The notes: generated by a model from the letters alone, not told the origin. DNA of 64,000 nt from Cyrtodaria siliqua (GCA_037043455.1 JAWPHD010000082.1:186001-250000), one strand, 5' to 3'. Counted from the stretch's first letter, positions 21,774-34,249 are shown. Program-made: numbers and translations.

Positions 21774-24700
21774 TTGAAAGTGTAATAAATGCAGTTGAGG
21801 AATTAAATAATAAGTACATTATATGGTTCGGTGATTTTAATCTTTTCATTAATCCTGATCTAGACTACTGTAATTACAAAGCCATAAACAATAAAAAATC
21901 TAGAGACAAACTTCTAGAAATTATACAAAATAAGTACATGTTAGACCCATTTAGAGAAACCCATTCCACAATAAAGAGACGCCAGCCATTTCAACAAGCC
22001 CGTTTAGATATTTTTTTGATATCTGAAAACTTTCAAACTTCTATTAAAAGCTGCAGAATAGAAAATAGTTACAGATCTGATCATTCACCTGTTCAATTGA
22101 TTTTATGTTTTAATTAATTTATAAAAGGTAAACCTCTTTGGAAATATAATAATTCATTGCTTACAGATATGCTATATTTAGAAACTATCAAGGACAAAAT
22201 TCAAGAAATAAAAAAACAATACTCTCTTCCTATATATGATTTAGAAAATTTAGAAAACATACCTAATAATGAAATTCAATTTACAATCAATGATTAACTG
22301 TTTTTGGAAACACTCCAGTTACATAAAAAATCAAAGAGACGAAAAGGAATCAAAAATTGTTCAAAACATATCACAGCTAGAAAAAGATTTAAATGCGGAA
22401 AAAGTAGAGGAATTGGATTTACTACAGTGTGAGCTAAAAGATATCAGGAAAAGAATCGCACAATTACCTTAGCAAAATCATACCTACTTTAAAAAAAGAG
22501 GACGGAAAAATAATAACAGACCAGCATGAAACAATAAAAGAAACAGAGGATTTTTATAAAACGTTATATAGTAGTAGAGAAAAAGAATTGCAAGATATAG
22601 ACCTAAATGAACATTTGAAAAATGTTAATATTCCTAAACTGGACCACAAAGAATCAAATAATCTTGAATGTTTACTAACGTATGCAGAATTGTCTTTCTC
22701 ATTGAAAAATATGACTAATAACCGCAGCCCCGGCAGTAGTGGATACACATGTGAATTTTACAAGGTATTTTGGAGACAATTAGGACACTTTGTCCTTAGG
22801 GCGCTTAATTATAGTTATGAACTAGGAGAGTTATTTATAACATAAAGACAAGGTATTGTTACCCTAATACCCAAAGAAAACACGGATAGATATAGATTTA
22901 TTTCCCTTTTAAATACTGTATATAAAATGACGTCTGCCTCTGTAGCTAACAGAATAAAAACTGTATTATATAAGCTTATTAACAGAGATCAAATAGGATT
23001 TTTAACAGGTCGTTTTTTGGGCGGAAATACAAGACTGACATATGACAAAATGCATTATTTAGAAGAAAAACATATACCAGGATTACTTCTATTTGTTGAT
23101 TTTGAAAAAGCCTTTGATTCTTTGTCATGGTCCTTTATACAAAAAGTATTGAAGTTTTTAATTTTGGTCCATCAATACAAGCATGGATAACTCTGTTTTA
23201 TAAAAATGCTCAGTTGTCTGTTAATTTCAGTATTGCACGCGACTGTAGGCAAGGCGATCCTCTGTCCCCTTATATATTTATTTTATGCGCTGAATATTAG
23301 CTATAAAAATTATGCATAATAAAAAGATAAAAGGGATTAAAATAAACAATAAAGAACACAATTTGCCGATGACACAACTTCATTTTTAGGCGGGTCAGAA
23401 ACCTTATTGAATGAAACATTACGTGAGCTGGATTTCTTTGCAAATATTTCTGGATTAAAAGTCAACTTTGAAAAAACGCAGGTGGTTTGGTTAGGCCCAA
23501 TGTAATATAGCACACATTCAATAAAACTAAATGGAAATTGACATGGGGAAACTCTAGATTTAAACTGTTAGGAATTATATTCGACACAGATCTTACAAAA
23601 ATGAATGACTTGAATTACACAAAATAATAGCTTTGAGGAAAGAAATAAGTAGTTGGCAACGTAGATACCTGACTCCCATTGGTAGAATTACAGTTATAAA
23701 GTCACTCCTTTTACCTTCACTTAACCATTTGTTTTTATCCTTACCTAATCCAAAAGATAATGTTATCAATGAAATAAACGCATTGAGTTTTAACTTCCTA
23801 TGGCAAGGTAAATCAAGAATTAAAAACACCGTATTATGTAAGGATTATGAAGAAGTAGGATTGAGAATGACGAATCTCTCTGCATTTATATCAGCCTTAA
23901 AAGCAACATGGATTAGAAAAATACTGTTAGAAGAAAACAAATATGTAAATATCCTAAAATCATATTTAGATATAAACAAATTATCTTAGTGTGGAGTTAT
24001 GTATGCACAAGAAATAATAAATAATATTCCAAACCCCTTTTTGAAAGATTTTTTAAAATCACACGTACTAATACTATCCAGGCCCAAGCCAGTGAACACA
24101 GATCTATACTTATCAAGCCCGATCTTTTATAATGAAAATGTCAGGGTATGGTCATCAAGCTATTTTATAAAATCCTGGTTTGATAAAGGAATGTATACTA
24201 TAAATGACATTACAAAAATTGATGGGATTTTGTACACACAGGAAGAACTAAAACATGCATTTGATGTACACATTAATTTTCTATAGTACCACAGTTTAAT
24301 AACTGCTGTCAAAAAAATGAAAAAAGATAACAACATAGAAGCTACAAGCACGCTTGAAAACCCCATCATACCAAATCTTATTAAAATATACATGAAACAT
24401 GAGAAGGGAATAAAAGATATGTATTTTCTACTAAACCAAAATCTTGAAATCCCTACTGCAAAACTTTCATTGAATAAACGATACCAAATCAGCAACCCAG
24501 TTTGCAAACAGATTTTTACTTGGCCTTTTTCAATAACCAAAGATACTACATTGCAATGGTTCCAGACACGCATCAACCATAACATCTTAGCTACAAATAG
24601 TTTTCTACGTAAGATAAAAATACTTGAAAATCAAATATGTTCTTTCTGTTCAACGGCCTCCTAAACAATTATACATATTTTATGGGAATGTGAGAAAACA

Positions 24701-25016
24701 ACAAAATAATATACTAAGTAAACTTAAAGATTGGCTGCTCACAAAAGATATTCAAATTACTCTTGAAGTAAAATCATTTATCTTTGGAACATATGACAAA
24801 AATGTCAGCAACTTTATCCAGCTCATCCTTTTAGAGACAAAATACTACTTATATTACTGCAGATGCTCAAAAAGCATACCCACAATTACAACACTGAAGC
24901 ACAGAATCCAACTGTTGTATAAAACAAGCAAATAAATATCCATTGTTGAAAACAACTACAACATATTTTTAAATTCATGGGAAAAGTTTCACGAACTGTT
25001 AAATTAGGAAAAATAA
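21774..25016 (+). pseudogene. L1-A ORF2 relic (endonuclease/RT)
   Basis: The N-terminal endonuclease is deleted. The surviving part begins at AVEELNN and has FGDFN where L1-B has CGDFN, then SDHSPVQL. RT pieces follow (LFVDFEKAFDSLSWSF; FADDTTSF near 23358), then the C-terminal region with a C-x2-C start (CSFCSTAS) cut by a stop. There are many stops, frameshifts and internal deletions (near 22295, 22450, 22885, 23225, 23360), so it is non-functional. Confidence 0.85.
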
Positions 25017-25467
25017 GACCCAGATGTGTATTTGTTATTTTTGAACAATAGAATGCCAGATACTAATGTCATAGACATATCCTCAAATTCCACCTCAACT
25101 CCCCATATTCTTTTATTCAAAAAAATATTTTCACCGACCCCATCATGCTCCCCAACCAATAAAGTTAAGTTATACAATTTTTAGTCATATAAGTATTAAT
25201 ATATTCACTTTTTTTGCATATATGTGTGAATGTAAATTTGTTACCAAAACCGTAAAAACTCACTTCGAACCAAATAAAAATACTCAACAGAACTTTTCTA
25301 TTGAAAGATTAATTTTTGACATTAAGTTCTATAAACTAGTGATAATCTATATTAAACTAGTGAGCGAATGATTGAGAGATCTGAGTGAGTATTATTGATT
25401 TAGGATTTTGTAATACATATTTTTGCAAAAAAATTGTAAACAAAATAAATGTAAATGTTGTAAGGTG

Positions 25468-25549
25468 TACGAGGGGATGGTCCTCATCGACCCCTCGTAC
25501 ATCATTGGACGGGGAGAATAGATGGGACTCCAAAATATGGAGACCGAAA
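25468..25549 (+). other. L1-A 3'-UTR stem-loops
   Basis: TGTACGAGGGG pairs perfectly with CCCCTCGTACA around a 14-base loop. A second, weaker hairpin (ACTCCA...TGGAGA) follows at the very end. Both positions are conserved in L1-B, next to its poly(A). Confidence 0.6.
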
Positions 25550-25622
25550 CATTTTTTTTAAAATATGAATAGATCATGCAAGTTAGGTGATAAAAATGCT
25601 TCTCAAAGTTAGGTTGCAGGTT

Positions 25623-26099
25623 AATGGGACACATGAAAAGTTAGTTTTATCAAGCATTACTCTCGATTTATAATCCAGTATAATTTTAACTTGAAATATT
25701 CTTGCATTTATTAAATAAATGTTTGAGTTTTTATTTTGTCTGCGTTATTCTACCATAGGTAGCGCTAGGATTTTAAATCATTTAGCCTCCTACTACAATA
25801 ACATCAAGTCAGAAATATGCAAAGACAATTTGCTTAATACTGATCTTATAACTAGTGATTTCTTAATGTACCCATTCAACTGGGAAAATTCGCGTCATTT
25901 TGCCTTAAATTGGAAATAGTTCACTATCACCATGATCAAACTAAAGCAATTTGGGAGTGGTACCCGTTTTTTGGTACTACTTATATAAGGAAAAAAAACA
26001 CTGAACTAATATTAATGATTGAACAAATGCAAGTTATGTATAAAAACTAACTGAACGCCGCGAGTTTTAAAACAATCATGATTGCCGTGTTTCCCTTTA
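25623..26099 (+). mobile_element. MITE-like repeat, copy 1
   Basis: The ends AATGGGACACATG and GTGTTTCCCTTT are imperfect inverted repeats, and the interior matches 28385-28708 (TCCAGT.TAATTTT.ACTT, ATTAATGA.TGAACAAATGC, GAGTTTTAAA). It begins right after the L1-A 3' target duplication. The longer interior suggests an internal insertion or the other copy's deletion. Confidence 0.5.
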
Positions 26100-26105
26100 A
26101 AGTGT

Positions 26106-27214
26106 GCCGGATGCCAGACAATGCTTTCTTTCTATTCCTTGGGAACATAACACATACCATCAGAATTGAAATGTTAGCGTGATTTTTCATACAATTGAGG
26201 AAAAATAACGTAAAACATTCATTTTATAAGCATTTGTAATACTATTTATGTACACCAAGGTCAACAAATGCATTAAAACATTTTCGAACTAAATACATCT
26301 CACACATACCCTCCTTTTCCGCCTTTTTCAATTGTGACAGATTTGTTTAAACGTAGCTCATCATTGGCATGTATGCTTAGTTATGTATGGTTATGGTTAT
26401 GTTCAATAAAAATATGTATTTCTTCAACGTCTCAATGGATATTGTTTTTCTATAGAGTACGAAACAATCAAGTCTACTTTCCTTCACATCACTCGCAATG
26501 GCACGGATGAAGTGGTATTTATGCAGGCGGAAAGCCAATGATCCTGGGATTGTTTTCGGTGTAATAAGCATCATGTCATTATTTTTCATGTAGATGTAGT
26601 TCAAGATAATCCATTGAATTTATTTTTCAACACTTGACTCGATTAGTTGTATGTATTGTAACCATGCAATTTGTGAAAATAGCAACAACTTGTCCGGAAA
26701 ACAAAGAAATTGCAAAACAATGTATATTAAAATATTAAATGTAACATTAATTCCTTTGCAAACCACACTAAGTAAGTACCATGGAAGGTATTTTAAGCAC
26801 CATACCTTACTTAATGACTTAGGGAGGGACACCTTACAGAAATCACAATCAAGACTGCAGAGAATTTTGTCTGCAGAATCTATAATGTGCAACAGATGGA
26901 ATATGTAGCCTTTATTTCAATTGTTACAGGTGCACTATCAAACCATTATACGGAAACAGACTGAATGTGCTAAACCAGAGCTACCAGTGCCAGTGAACAT
27001 GTAATGGACACGTAGTGGCAATGGTCTGCAGCCAACATTGATGTCGTTAAGCTCTTTATCTGCAACGATATGTACTGTATATATATAAACAACACTGTAG
27101 GATTCCTCTCTGAAAACGCCGCTAATCCATTTAGCAATGCACAGAAATAGGAGCAGGCTAGCATGATGGACTGTGTATAATACGTCTTAGAAACATGACA
27201 AGACGTTAGGTACA
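26106..27214. other. Unassigned AT-rich region
   Basis: No recognised gene. Overlapping open frames near 26620-26910 on both strands lack family features. Confidence 0.35.
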
Positions 27215-27405
27215 TCTGTAGAAAGAGTTTGGTTGAATGGTGTTTTACGTCATTTTCAGCATATTTTAGGCTATGTATGACAGTCGATGTTATTTTTATT
27301 TTTTTAAAAATCGTGATTGAGGCAGACACCCCATTTTTTCCTGGCTAGAACTGGTACAATATAGCTCCCGCCATCCATAAGAATCAGCACTTACAAGTCA
27401 AATAT
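27215..27405 (-). mobile_element. SINE, inverted copy of the 8280 family
   Basis: The reverse complement reads GACTTGTAAGT, GGATGGCGGGAG, ACCAGTTCTAGCCAGGAA and GAAAATGACGTAAAACACCA, in the order of the plus-strand copies. The CAAA tail is degenerate. Confidence 0.65.
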
Positions 27406-27504
27406 TAAATGATAAACAATGTGAACCATTTTATTTAAGTAAGCATTTCAAAAACAAATATTAAATAAAATATAAAAAAAATCCACTTTAGGTAAAAAAA
27501 AGGA

Positions 27505-28155
27505 AAGGGAATATTTTTCCGTGAAAAGTCAACTTATTGTAAACATTTTTTTTGTTTAATAAATAAAAAAACAATCCCAGTAAAATCATCAAAAATACTA
27601 TGAAATGTCCAAAAAGTTGCATTTCCTGTCAACATTCAACTTGACATAGTATTCCTATAACAAACCAATATATATGGAGTCAAAATATGTAGCGACATTA
27701 GTAATTGATGTAAAATGTGTATTTAATGAACGTATTCCAAAAATTCCCAATAAAATTATTAAAAAACAATGATATGTCCAAAATACTGTGCCTTCATGTC
27801 AAAATTCAGCTTGAAATATTTTTCATATGAAAAGTCAATTCATATGAAGTCAAAACATGTGGTGAAAACTGAAAACTGATATAACATGTTTTTTTTTAAA
27901 AAAATATTCCAAATATACTCAGTAAATAAATCAAAAAACAATAAAATGCCCCCAAAATTGCCGTTCCTGTCAAAATTCAGCTAGAAATATTATTCCTATG
28001 ACAAGTTAATGTATATGAACTCAAAAGACGTGGAGAACATTGATAACTGGTGTAAAATGTTTATTTTAAAAAAATATTCCAAAAGTTCCTAGTAAAATTA
28101 TCAAAAACAATGAAATGTCTCAAAATATGCCTTTCCTGTCAAAATTCAGCCTGGT
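27505..28155 (+). repeat. ~171-bp tandem array, about 3.8 units
   Basis: The landmark AGTAAAATCATCAAAAA recurs, with changes, at about 27577, 27747, 27920 and 28090 (spacings 170, 173, 170). Each unit also has TTCCTGTCAAAATTCAGCT and TATGGAGTCAAAA.-TGTGG-like blocks. Units differ substantially, so it is an old satellite-like block. The ~170-bp period is typical of satellite monomers in general. Confidence 0.75.
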
Positions 28156-28383
28156 ATGCACCATAATCGAACTCAGCATACCCGAATAATATCAAAACAC
28201 ACCACTTTTACTAAAAAATGCCGCTAAACTTTTAATCAGAGCTCTTCTATAGAAATAGGTCAAGTCTATAGGGTATGTCGACTTTTTACTTTATCGATTG
28301 TTTTAAAGTTAAACCAGATGTCATTAAATCAGGATAATTCAGATTTTTTAAATCCCAAATAAAACGAGGAGTCACCAGTGTTT

Positions 28384-28708
28384 CAAAGGGACACATGGCA
28401 ATCTTGAAGTGTTTTTCAAGGATTGAAATTAGCGTCTGGATTTATTTATCCAGTGTAATTTTGACTTTAAACCTGATTGCATTTAATTAAATGAAATGTT
28501 TGACTTTTCACTTTTTCTTCTTCTTCTATCATAGATTTAACTGTATTTTTTTGGTGATATATAATCAACAGTTAATAACATCCGAACGATTTTTTATAAT
28601 ATTCATATTAATTAATATTAATGACTGAACAAATGCTAATTATAGAAAAACTAACAGGACACCGTGAGTTTTAAATAAAACAACAAGATTGCAGTGTGTC
28701 CCTTTAAG
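28384..28708 (+). mobile_element. MITE with 11-bp TIRs, copy 2
   Basis: AAAGGGACACA (from 28386) and TGTGTCCCTTT (to 28706) are exact inverted repeats bounding about 320 bases without an ORF. The interior is shared with 25623-26099. Confidence 0.6.
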
Positions 28709-29534
28709 AGAGTCGGTCTGGTTACAGTCACAGTCAGTAAACACAATTTTATTGACTTTATTGAACATACAATTTACTGAAATGTTTTACCAATTTATTT
28801 TTTAAATACTAGTAAGCTAACTTGTTTGTGTTTAAATTATTTTTAAAGGGACTCTGTCCCTATGTAAAGTATGTATTGAGCATAAGCAAATAACTGTCAG
28901 TTTTTTTTTCAGTGAAACGCGAGCATAGCGAATTTGGTTTTGAGTACAGTAAAAACTGTTGTATGTCTTGCATCACATAACTTTCCCGTATAGCTCAATT
29001 GGGAACGCGTTCGTCTTACCCGCAAGTGTTATTTTAGTGTGTGCTTGGATTCCAGTTCCATCAATTGGTACTTCTTTCTACCGCTATTTAATTCCATCAA
29101 CAAATCTTATTTCTATTCAGTAAATATTAAATAATGGTAGATGTGTAATGTTTGTCAACGTAATCTAAAAGTTACGGCTAGTGTAGCTTTAATGTTGCAA
29201 TACAGTCGCTCAGTTCAACTTTTGAAGACGAGGTGTGAATGTGTTTTAACTAGATTGTTTAAAGAATTGATTCGCTTCAGTAATAGAGGTACGCGTAAAA
29301 TCGATAACGGCAGTCTGTATCGACTTTGTACAAAAGAAAATGGCAGCGTTTTCAATAAAATAGCCCGGCACAGTTCATAAAAAAGAATCCCTGTAGCGGA
29401 GTATCAACTGATCAAAAATGCTGAATAATTAGTTCCTGGAGCACCCATTATGGATTATGGAAAATCGGCACACTGTCAATAGAAACAGACTGTCCGCACG
29501 CGAAGACGTTAACGTCATAAAGCAACACTTACAG
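28709..29534. other. Unassigned region with a tRNA-like trace
   Basis: Around 28983-29065, GTATAGCTCAATTGGGAACG and CGTTCGTCTTACCCGCAAG resemble the D-arm and anticodon arm of a valine-type tRNA, but the T-arm is not recoverable, so this is a SINE or tRNA relic at most. Nothing else is recognised. Confidence 0.3.
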
Positions 29535-29650
29535 GGTAATATATGGCTAACGGTGCCTTATAGTGATAATAGCCCCGGGAGGATGATAATGGGTTATTAT
29601 CACCGCCGGGGCTATTATCACTATAAGCACTGCTTAGCCATATATTTACC
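29535..29650. repeat. Long nested palindrome (foldback element)
   Basis: Arms 29535-29578 and 29606-29650 (containing ATATATGGCTAA and CTTATAGTGATAATAGCCCC) pair almost perfectly over about 44 bases. The 27-base loop is itself palindromic (GATAAT...ATTATC), so the TGATAAT word occurs four times. It is a foldback MITE candidate. Confidence 0.8.
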
Positions 29651-30410
29651 TATTTATTAGATGACTACCTAAATATCACCACCTTACTAATTAGATTATT
29701 CTGTTGGTTTGAACACTAGTTTCGGTGGCGGGAGCCGATGTTTATGAATACGTCAAACAATTAGCTTCCGCCATTTGCATTCTAAGCAAAAGGCAAAACA
29801 CCGTGTTGTGCATTGCATTGAAAATGAACATGTTTAGGACATAAACAACGATGAATAACACATTATTAAGTTGAACTAGTGTGTTGGTTCCAGTCGACGG
29901 AAGTTTTGTTTTATTCACATTTGTATTACACAGCGAGCACACAGCACATTTTAACGGCAGTAACTTGACAAAGATTAGCATGAACCAGCCATTTTTTTAA
30001 AAATAATTCTATTGTTTTTATATTTTGCACATGAATAATACAGTGTTTAAGAAGTAAAAAAAAAGCTTACATTTTGGTTGTAAGTTGAAAAATAGATTCC
30101 TAGTGACAGGACTCACTACTTTCAAAGTAAGTTATCATGTATTGGAGCGCTATGGCTGAGGGGCACACGTTGAAATCCCAACTGCAATTTGAACGCCCCG
30201 TAAATAAATGTTGAAACTTTGAAATATAGTATGAAAGTGAACGACAATGACGAAAACTAATTTAACGTAACTTGTTAATTTAATGTAATGTATTTATTTG
30301 CTAAAATATGATTAAATTATACCGTGTTGTAAACATGTTGATTTAGTTTGCCATAAGATGCACCTGTTGTTCTTATTCTTCTTCTCCGTGTATAGTAAGG
30401 TATGTTATAA
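29651..30410. other. AT-rich region between two foldbacks
   Basis: No gene seen. Confidence 0.4.
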
Positions 30411-30549
30411 AGAGGCAAATATACGACCATGGTGTGCCTTTTGTCGATAATGACACCTAGTGCCGTAATGGCCGGGCTTTTGCCCGAGGGCCATGCACTA
30501 GGTGTGCCATTATCGACAAAAGGCACACCATGGCCATATATTAACCTCT
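30411..30549. repeat. Foldback element with ~65-bp arms
   Basis: AGAGG at 30411 opens an arm that pairs through CCATGGTGTGCCTTTTGTCG and ATAATG.CAC...CTAGTGC with the reverse-complementary arm ending CCTCT at 30549. The short loop reads GCTTTTGCCCGAGGGC. Mismatches are few. Confidence 0.85.
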
Positions 30550-30959
30550 AAGTAATCACTGCAGCTAGCAATTACACCACGTATACGTGTTGATACAGTT
30601 GTGTTACGCAAATTCAAATTACGCTCATTCATCTGAATAAAGCCTGAGTATTGATAGCTAAAAAAAATCTCATAATTCGGAATAATTACCGCAACACTTT
30701 TGCATAACTCTCATTGATAAAACAAGGAAAAGGTTATTTTATCGGTCATTTAATATCCTTGTGAACATGTAAAAGAGTATTGCGAATTGTAGATCTTATT
30801 TAAGAAGTATGACCATCGTTTCGGTCAGCGTCTGCTTCTTTAAGAAATAACACTAATCGTGAAAACTCATCAATCCCGTCATGCTTTTGGATCGTGCATC
30901 GTGTGTATTTTTATATATCTTGTGTGGTCTTCATAGGGAGAACTTATTGCAGAACAATT

Positions 30960-32955
30960 CATATTTAGTATAGACATAGTGCCATATTTGACCAAATTTT
31001 TAAATACTCTCTTTGCCCAGATATGTGAGCAGAATCCATCTTAATACCTCTTCATAAAATGGGATCAGTTAATTGTCCTGATAATTATAGAGTTATTGCA
31101 CTTATAGATACATTTAGCAAGATATATATCAGTATACTAGCAAGACGTGTTACGTTTTATGCAAATGGGTTTGATAAAATAACTGAATCACAAGCTGGTT
31201 TTCGCCCCGGATATTGTACAACTGACAATGCATTTATACTTCAAGCAATCATTTCTAAATATCTATGTAAAAAGGATAAAAGCTATTTGTGGCATTTGTA
31301 GATTTTATGAAAGCTTTTGATTGGGTTAATAGAAGTAAATTGTTTACAATACTTCGAAAAGGTGGAATTAAAGGAAAACTGTTGCAATCAATACAAAGCA
31401 TATATAAAAACGTTAAAGTTTGTGTGAAAGCCAATGCAAAATGTACTAAATATTTTGATTGTCATCGAGGTTTACGACGGGGCTGTGTTCCCAGTCCAAT
31501 TTTATTTTCATTATTTATTAATGAACTGAACGAAGAAATGTGTAATAGCGGGTTACATGGAGTGCAGTTAACACCTGATGTTGTAGAAATATTATTACTA
31601 TTGTTTACTGATGATGTGGCATTGATAGCAGATACTGTAAATGGTCTACAAAAGAAACTTGACTTATTATATCAGTATTGTAATGTATGGAAGCTGAAAG
31701 TGAATACTGATAAAACTAAAAAAAATGTTTTTCAAAATGGTGGACATTTAGCAAGAGCAGAGAAATGGTTTTAGGATGGGTAACAGACAGAAGCTGTAAG
31801 TGGTTTTAATTATGTTGGATTGTTTTTTACATGTCGATTATCTATGTACCAGATGACGAACGCACTGACAATACCAGCAAAACGTGTATTAGTTGCTATG
31901 TTAGCTTCATTAAGTGAGTTAACCCCGATACCTTACAGTATATATTTTAAACTATTTGACTGAAAAGTTAGTCCGGTATTTTTTTACGGATCAGAACTGT
32001 GGGGATTTGATCAAGTGGAATTTATTGAAAGGGTTTATATGTATGCTTCTAAACGTTTTATGAATGCATGTATAAATGCATCCAATGCAGCAGTAATGGG
32101 TGATTGTGGTAGATACCCTATGTATATAGCAGCCAACAAAAGATGTATAACGTATTGGTTTAAAATTATAAAAATTCCTTGCACAAGATATGTTAAAAAA
32201 TGCTATGAAATGTTGATTCCTTTAGATAGTCATGGATATAAAAATTGGAAACAAAACTAAAGCACAATTTGTATTATAATGGCTTTGGATATATATGGGA
32301 ACGGCAGAGGGTTGTCAATGAAAATGTTTTTATAACGCAATATGAGTTAAGGCTCAGAGACCAATATATACAGAAGTGGAGCGAACAAGTAGAGGGTAAT
32401 GCAAAGTTGCATTTGTATAGGTATTTTAAATCTGAACATGTTGTAGAAAATTATTTAAATGTGTTAAATATTAAGAAATTTAGAATAGCTATGGTATATT
32501 TTAGAACATCCTTTCACTCTCTACTTATAGAAAAAGGACAGCATGTAGGTATGCCTTCAGAGAGACGTTTGTGTTTGAATTGTAATAATGTTATAGAAGA
32601 CGAATATCACATTCTACTGATATGCCCATTCTATCATGATTTACGATCGTTATATATTTCCTAAAAAGTACTATGAATTTCCTAACAAACACAAGTTTAA
32701 TATTGTCATGTCATGTATAAATGAAAGTGTTATAAAACATATAGCTATGTTTCTTTACTAAGCTTTCGTTAAACGAAGTGAATTTATTCATGATGTACTG
32801 TTATATAATAGTAATAGTATTGTATTGATAGTATTGTTAGTTAATTGTACATTTATGCATAACAACCAAACCACATGTAAATTTATGATAAATATATTGT
32901 ATACATGTTATGTGTTTTGGCCGGTGGCCTGTATCACTAATAAAATATATTGAAA
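30960..32955 (+). pseudogene. 5'-truncated LINE (second family), RT and 3' region
   Basis: The RT core reads in pieces. NCPDNYRVIALIDTFSKIY and ESQAGFRPG are RT motifs 1-2. After a one-base frameshift near 31295 come FVDFMKAFDWVNR, GLRRGCVPSPILFSLFINEL and FTDDVAL, the active-site motif in F-x-D-D form. More frameshifts lie near 31780-32010 and 32255. A C-terminal zinc knuckle CLNCNNVIEDEYHILLICP closes the coding part at 32664. The 3' UTR ends near 32955 with AT-rich short repeats (ATTGAAATTGAAA). The endonuclease is missing, as in typical 5' truncation. The clade is not certain. It is not the L1 type of the other two copies. Confidence 0.8.
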
Positions 32956-33344
32956 TTGAAATGTATGTTCAAACTCTTGATAATTTGTTAGACGGAAAAA
33001 AACTAGACACAAAACAGTGCACAGTTGCTATAAAAACAATATGGTTGTTAGCCACACGCGTTGATGTATGGTTTGCGTTGCATGTTTGTTATTAACAATA
33101 CAGATGTCAGTTTTAGCACTGCTTTCATGTTAATAAACTCTAGATGAAGCAATCGGCTAAATATGGAAGACTTTGATGATAACTATGATTTTGAATGCAA
33201 ATTCCTTTTGGCTGGAATCTAAGGCGATCAATGCTAGTAGACGTACCGTCTAGAGTCTTCCAAAAAGTGATCGAATGAATAACACACTATTTGTATTCAT
33301 TCGAGTCATACGTGTCCAAATATACCATTGTTGTCTTCCGAAAC
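32956..33344. other. Spacer before the tandem duplication
   Basis: No gene or known repeat recognised. Confidence 0.4.
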
Positions 33345-34200
33345 CGTTGATGTAGACGTCTGGTGCAAAGTGTGGATGGTGGTGAGGTGGGATATGGTTG
33401 TGGGGGTGCGTTGGTGCGTTGGGTAGGGGTGGGGGAGGGATGGCGGGGCGGGTAGGCGTTCTACGGAAACCGTTGATGTAGACGTGTGTTGCAATGGGTG
33501 GGTGGTGGGCGGGGTTGTTGGTATCTATAGGGACCGTCGATGTAACCGTATGCTGCAATGTATAGGCGTAGGTGGGAGGGAAGGGATATCTATAGAATGT
33601 AATATTGATGTAGACGTATTCTTCAATGTGTTGGTGGTGGAGGGCGGCGGACGTTCTGCAGTCGCAACTGATATAGACGTCTGTTACAATTTATGAGTGG
33701 TGATGGGCTTGTGGGGGACTGTCTATGGAAACCGTTGATGTGGACGTTTGTCGCAGTGTGTGCGTGGTTGTGGGCCGAGGACGGTCTATTATACAAAATG
33801 ATAAAAAATGGTGCTATAGAAATCACAGCACTCAAACGCAGTGGCATTGTAGATTCGTACTGTACCATAAACAGAGAGCAAATTAACGATACAGTGAAAA
33901 CAGCAATCAATGACAGAAAGAGTGGTGAAGACAGGGTTACATAAAACCGTTGTTTTAGACCTCTGTTGTAATGTGTGGGTCGTGGTTTCGGGGTCGGTTT
34001 ATGGAAACCCTTGACGTAGAATTATGTTGCAATGTTTGAGTGGTGGTTGGTGCGGGTGTGGTGGTTGGTGCGGGTGTGTTAGCGGGGTCTATGGAAACCG
34101 TTGATATAAACGTCTGCTGCAATGTGTTTGTGGTGGTGTGCGTGAGGATGAAACTATGGAAACTGTTGATGTAGGCGCCTGTTGCAACGTGTGGATGGTG
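33345..34200 (+). repeat. GT-rich minisatellite, ~64-bp unit, copy 1
   Basis: About ten imperfect units centre on GGAAACCGTTGATGTAGACG, TCTGTTGCAATGTGTGGGTG and GTGG runs (near 33349, 33471, 33536, 33604, 33666, 33732, 33946, 34008, 34098, 34162). On the minus strand the units read as His/Pro-rich stretches with recurrent THVYINGF. A stretch of ordinary composition (33775-33945) interrupts the array and is open on the plus strand to TAA at 33942-33944. Confidence 0.85.
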
Positions 34201-34249
34201 GTTGACGGGATGGGGTTGTATACAAAGAAGTGCTGCATCACGGATATTC

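Larger units (their letters stand above)
19416..25579 (+). mobile_element. L1-A: full-span, decayed L1/Tx1-type LINE
   Basis: The element runs from about 19429 to 25550 and aligns over its length with the better copy L1-B (minus strand, 54825-61718). It has a 5' UTR, an ORF1 relic (19740-20615), a long spacer, an ORF2 relic (21774-25016) and a 3' UTR with a hairpin. Probable target duplications AAATAGGTCATGC (19416-19428) and GAATAGATCATGC (25567-25579) differ at two positions, as expected for an old insertion. The 3' A-tail is eroded. Confidence 0.8.

Noticed and set aside
30059..30220. tRNA-like sequence near 30130-30200
   Set aside because: A weak B-box-like GTTGAAATCCC without a matching A box or stems.
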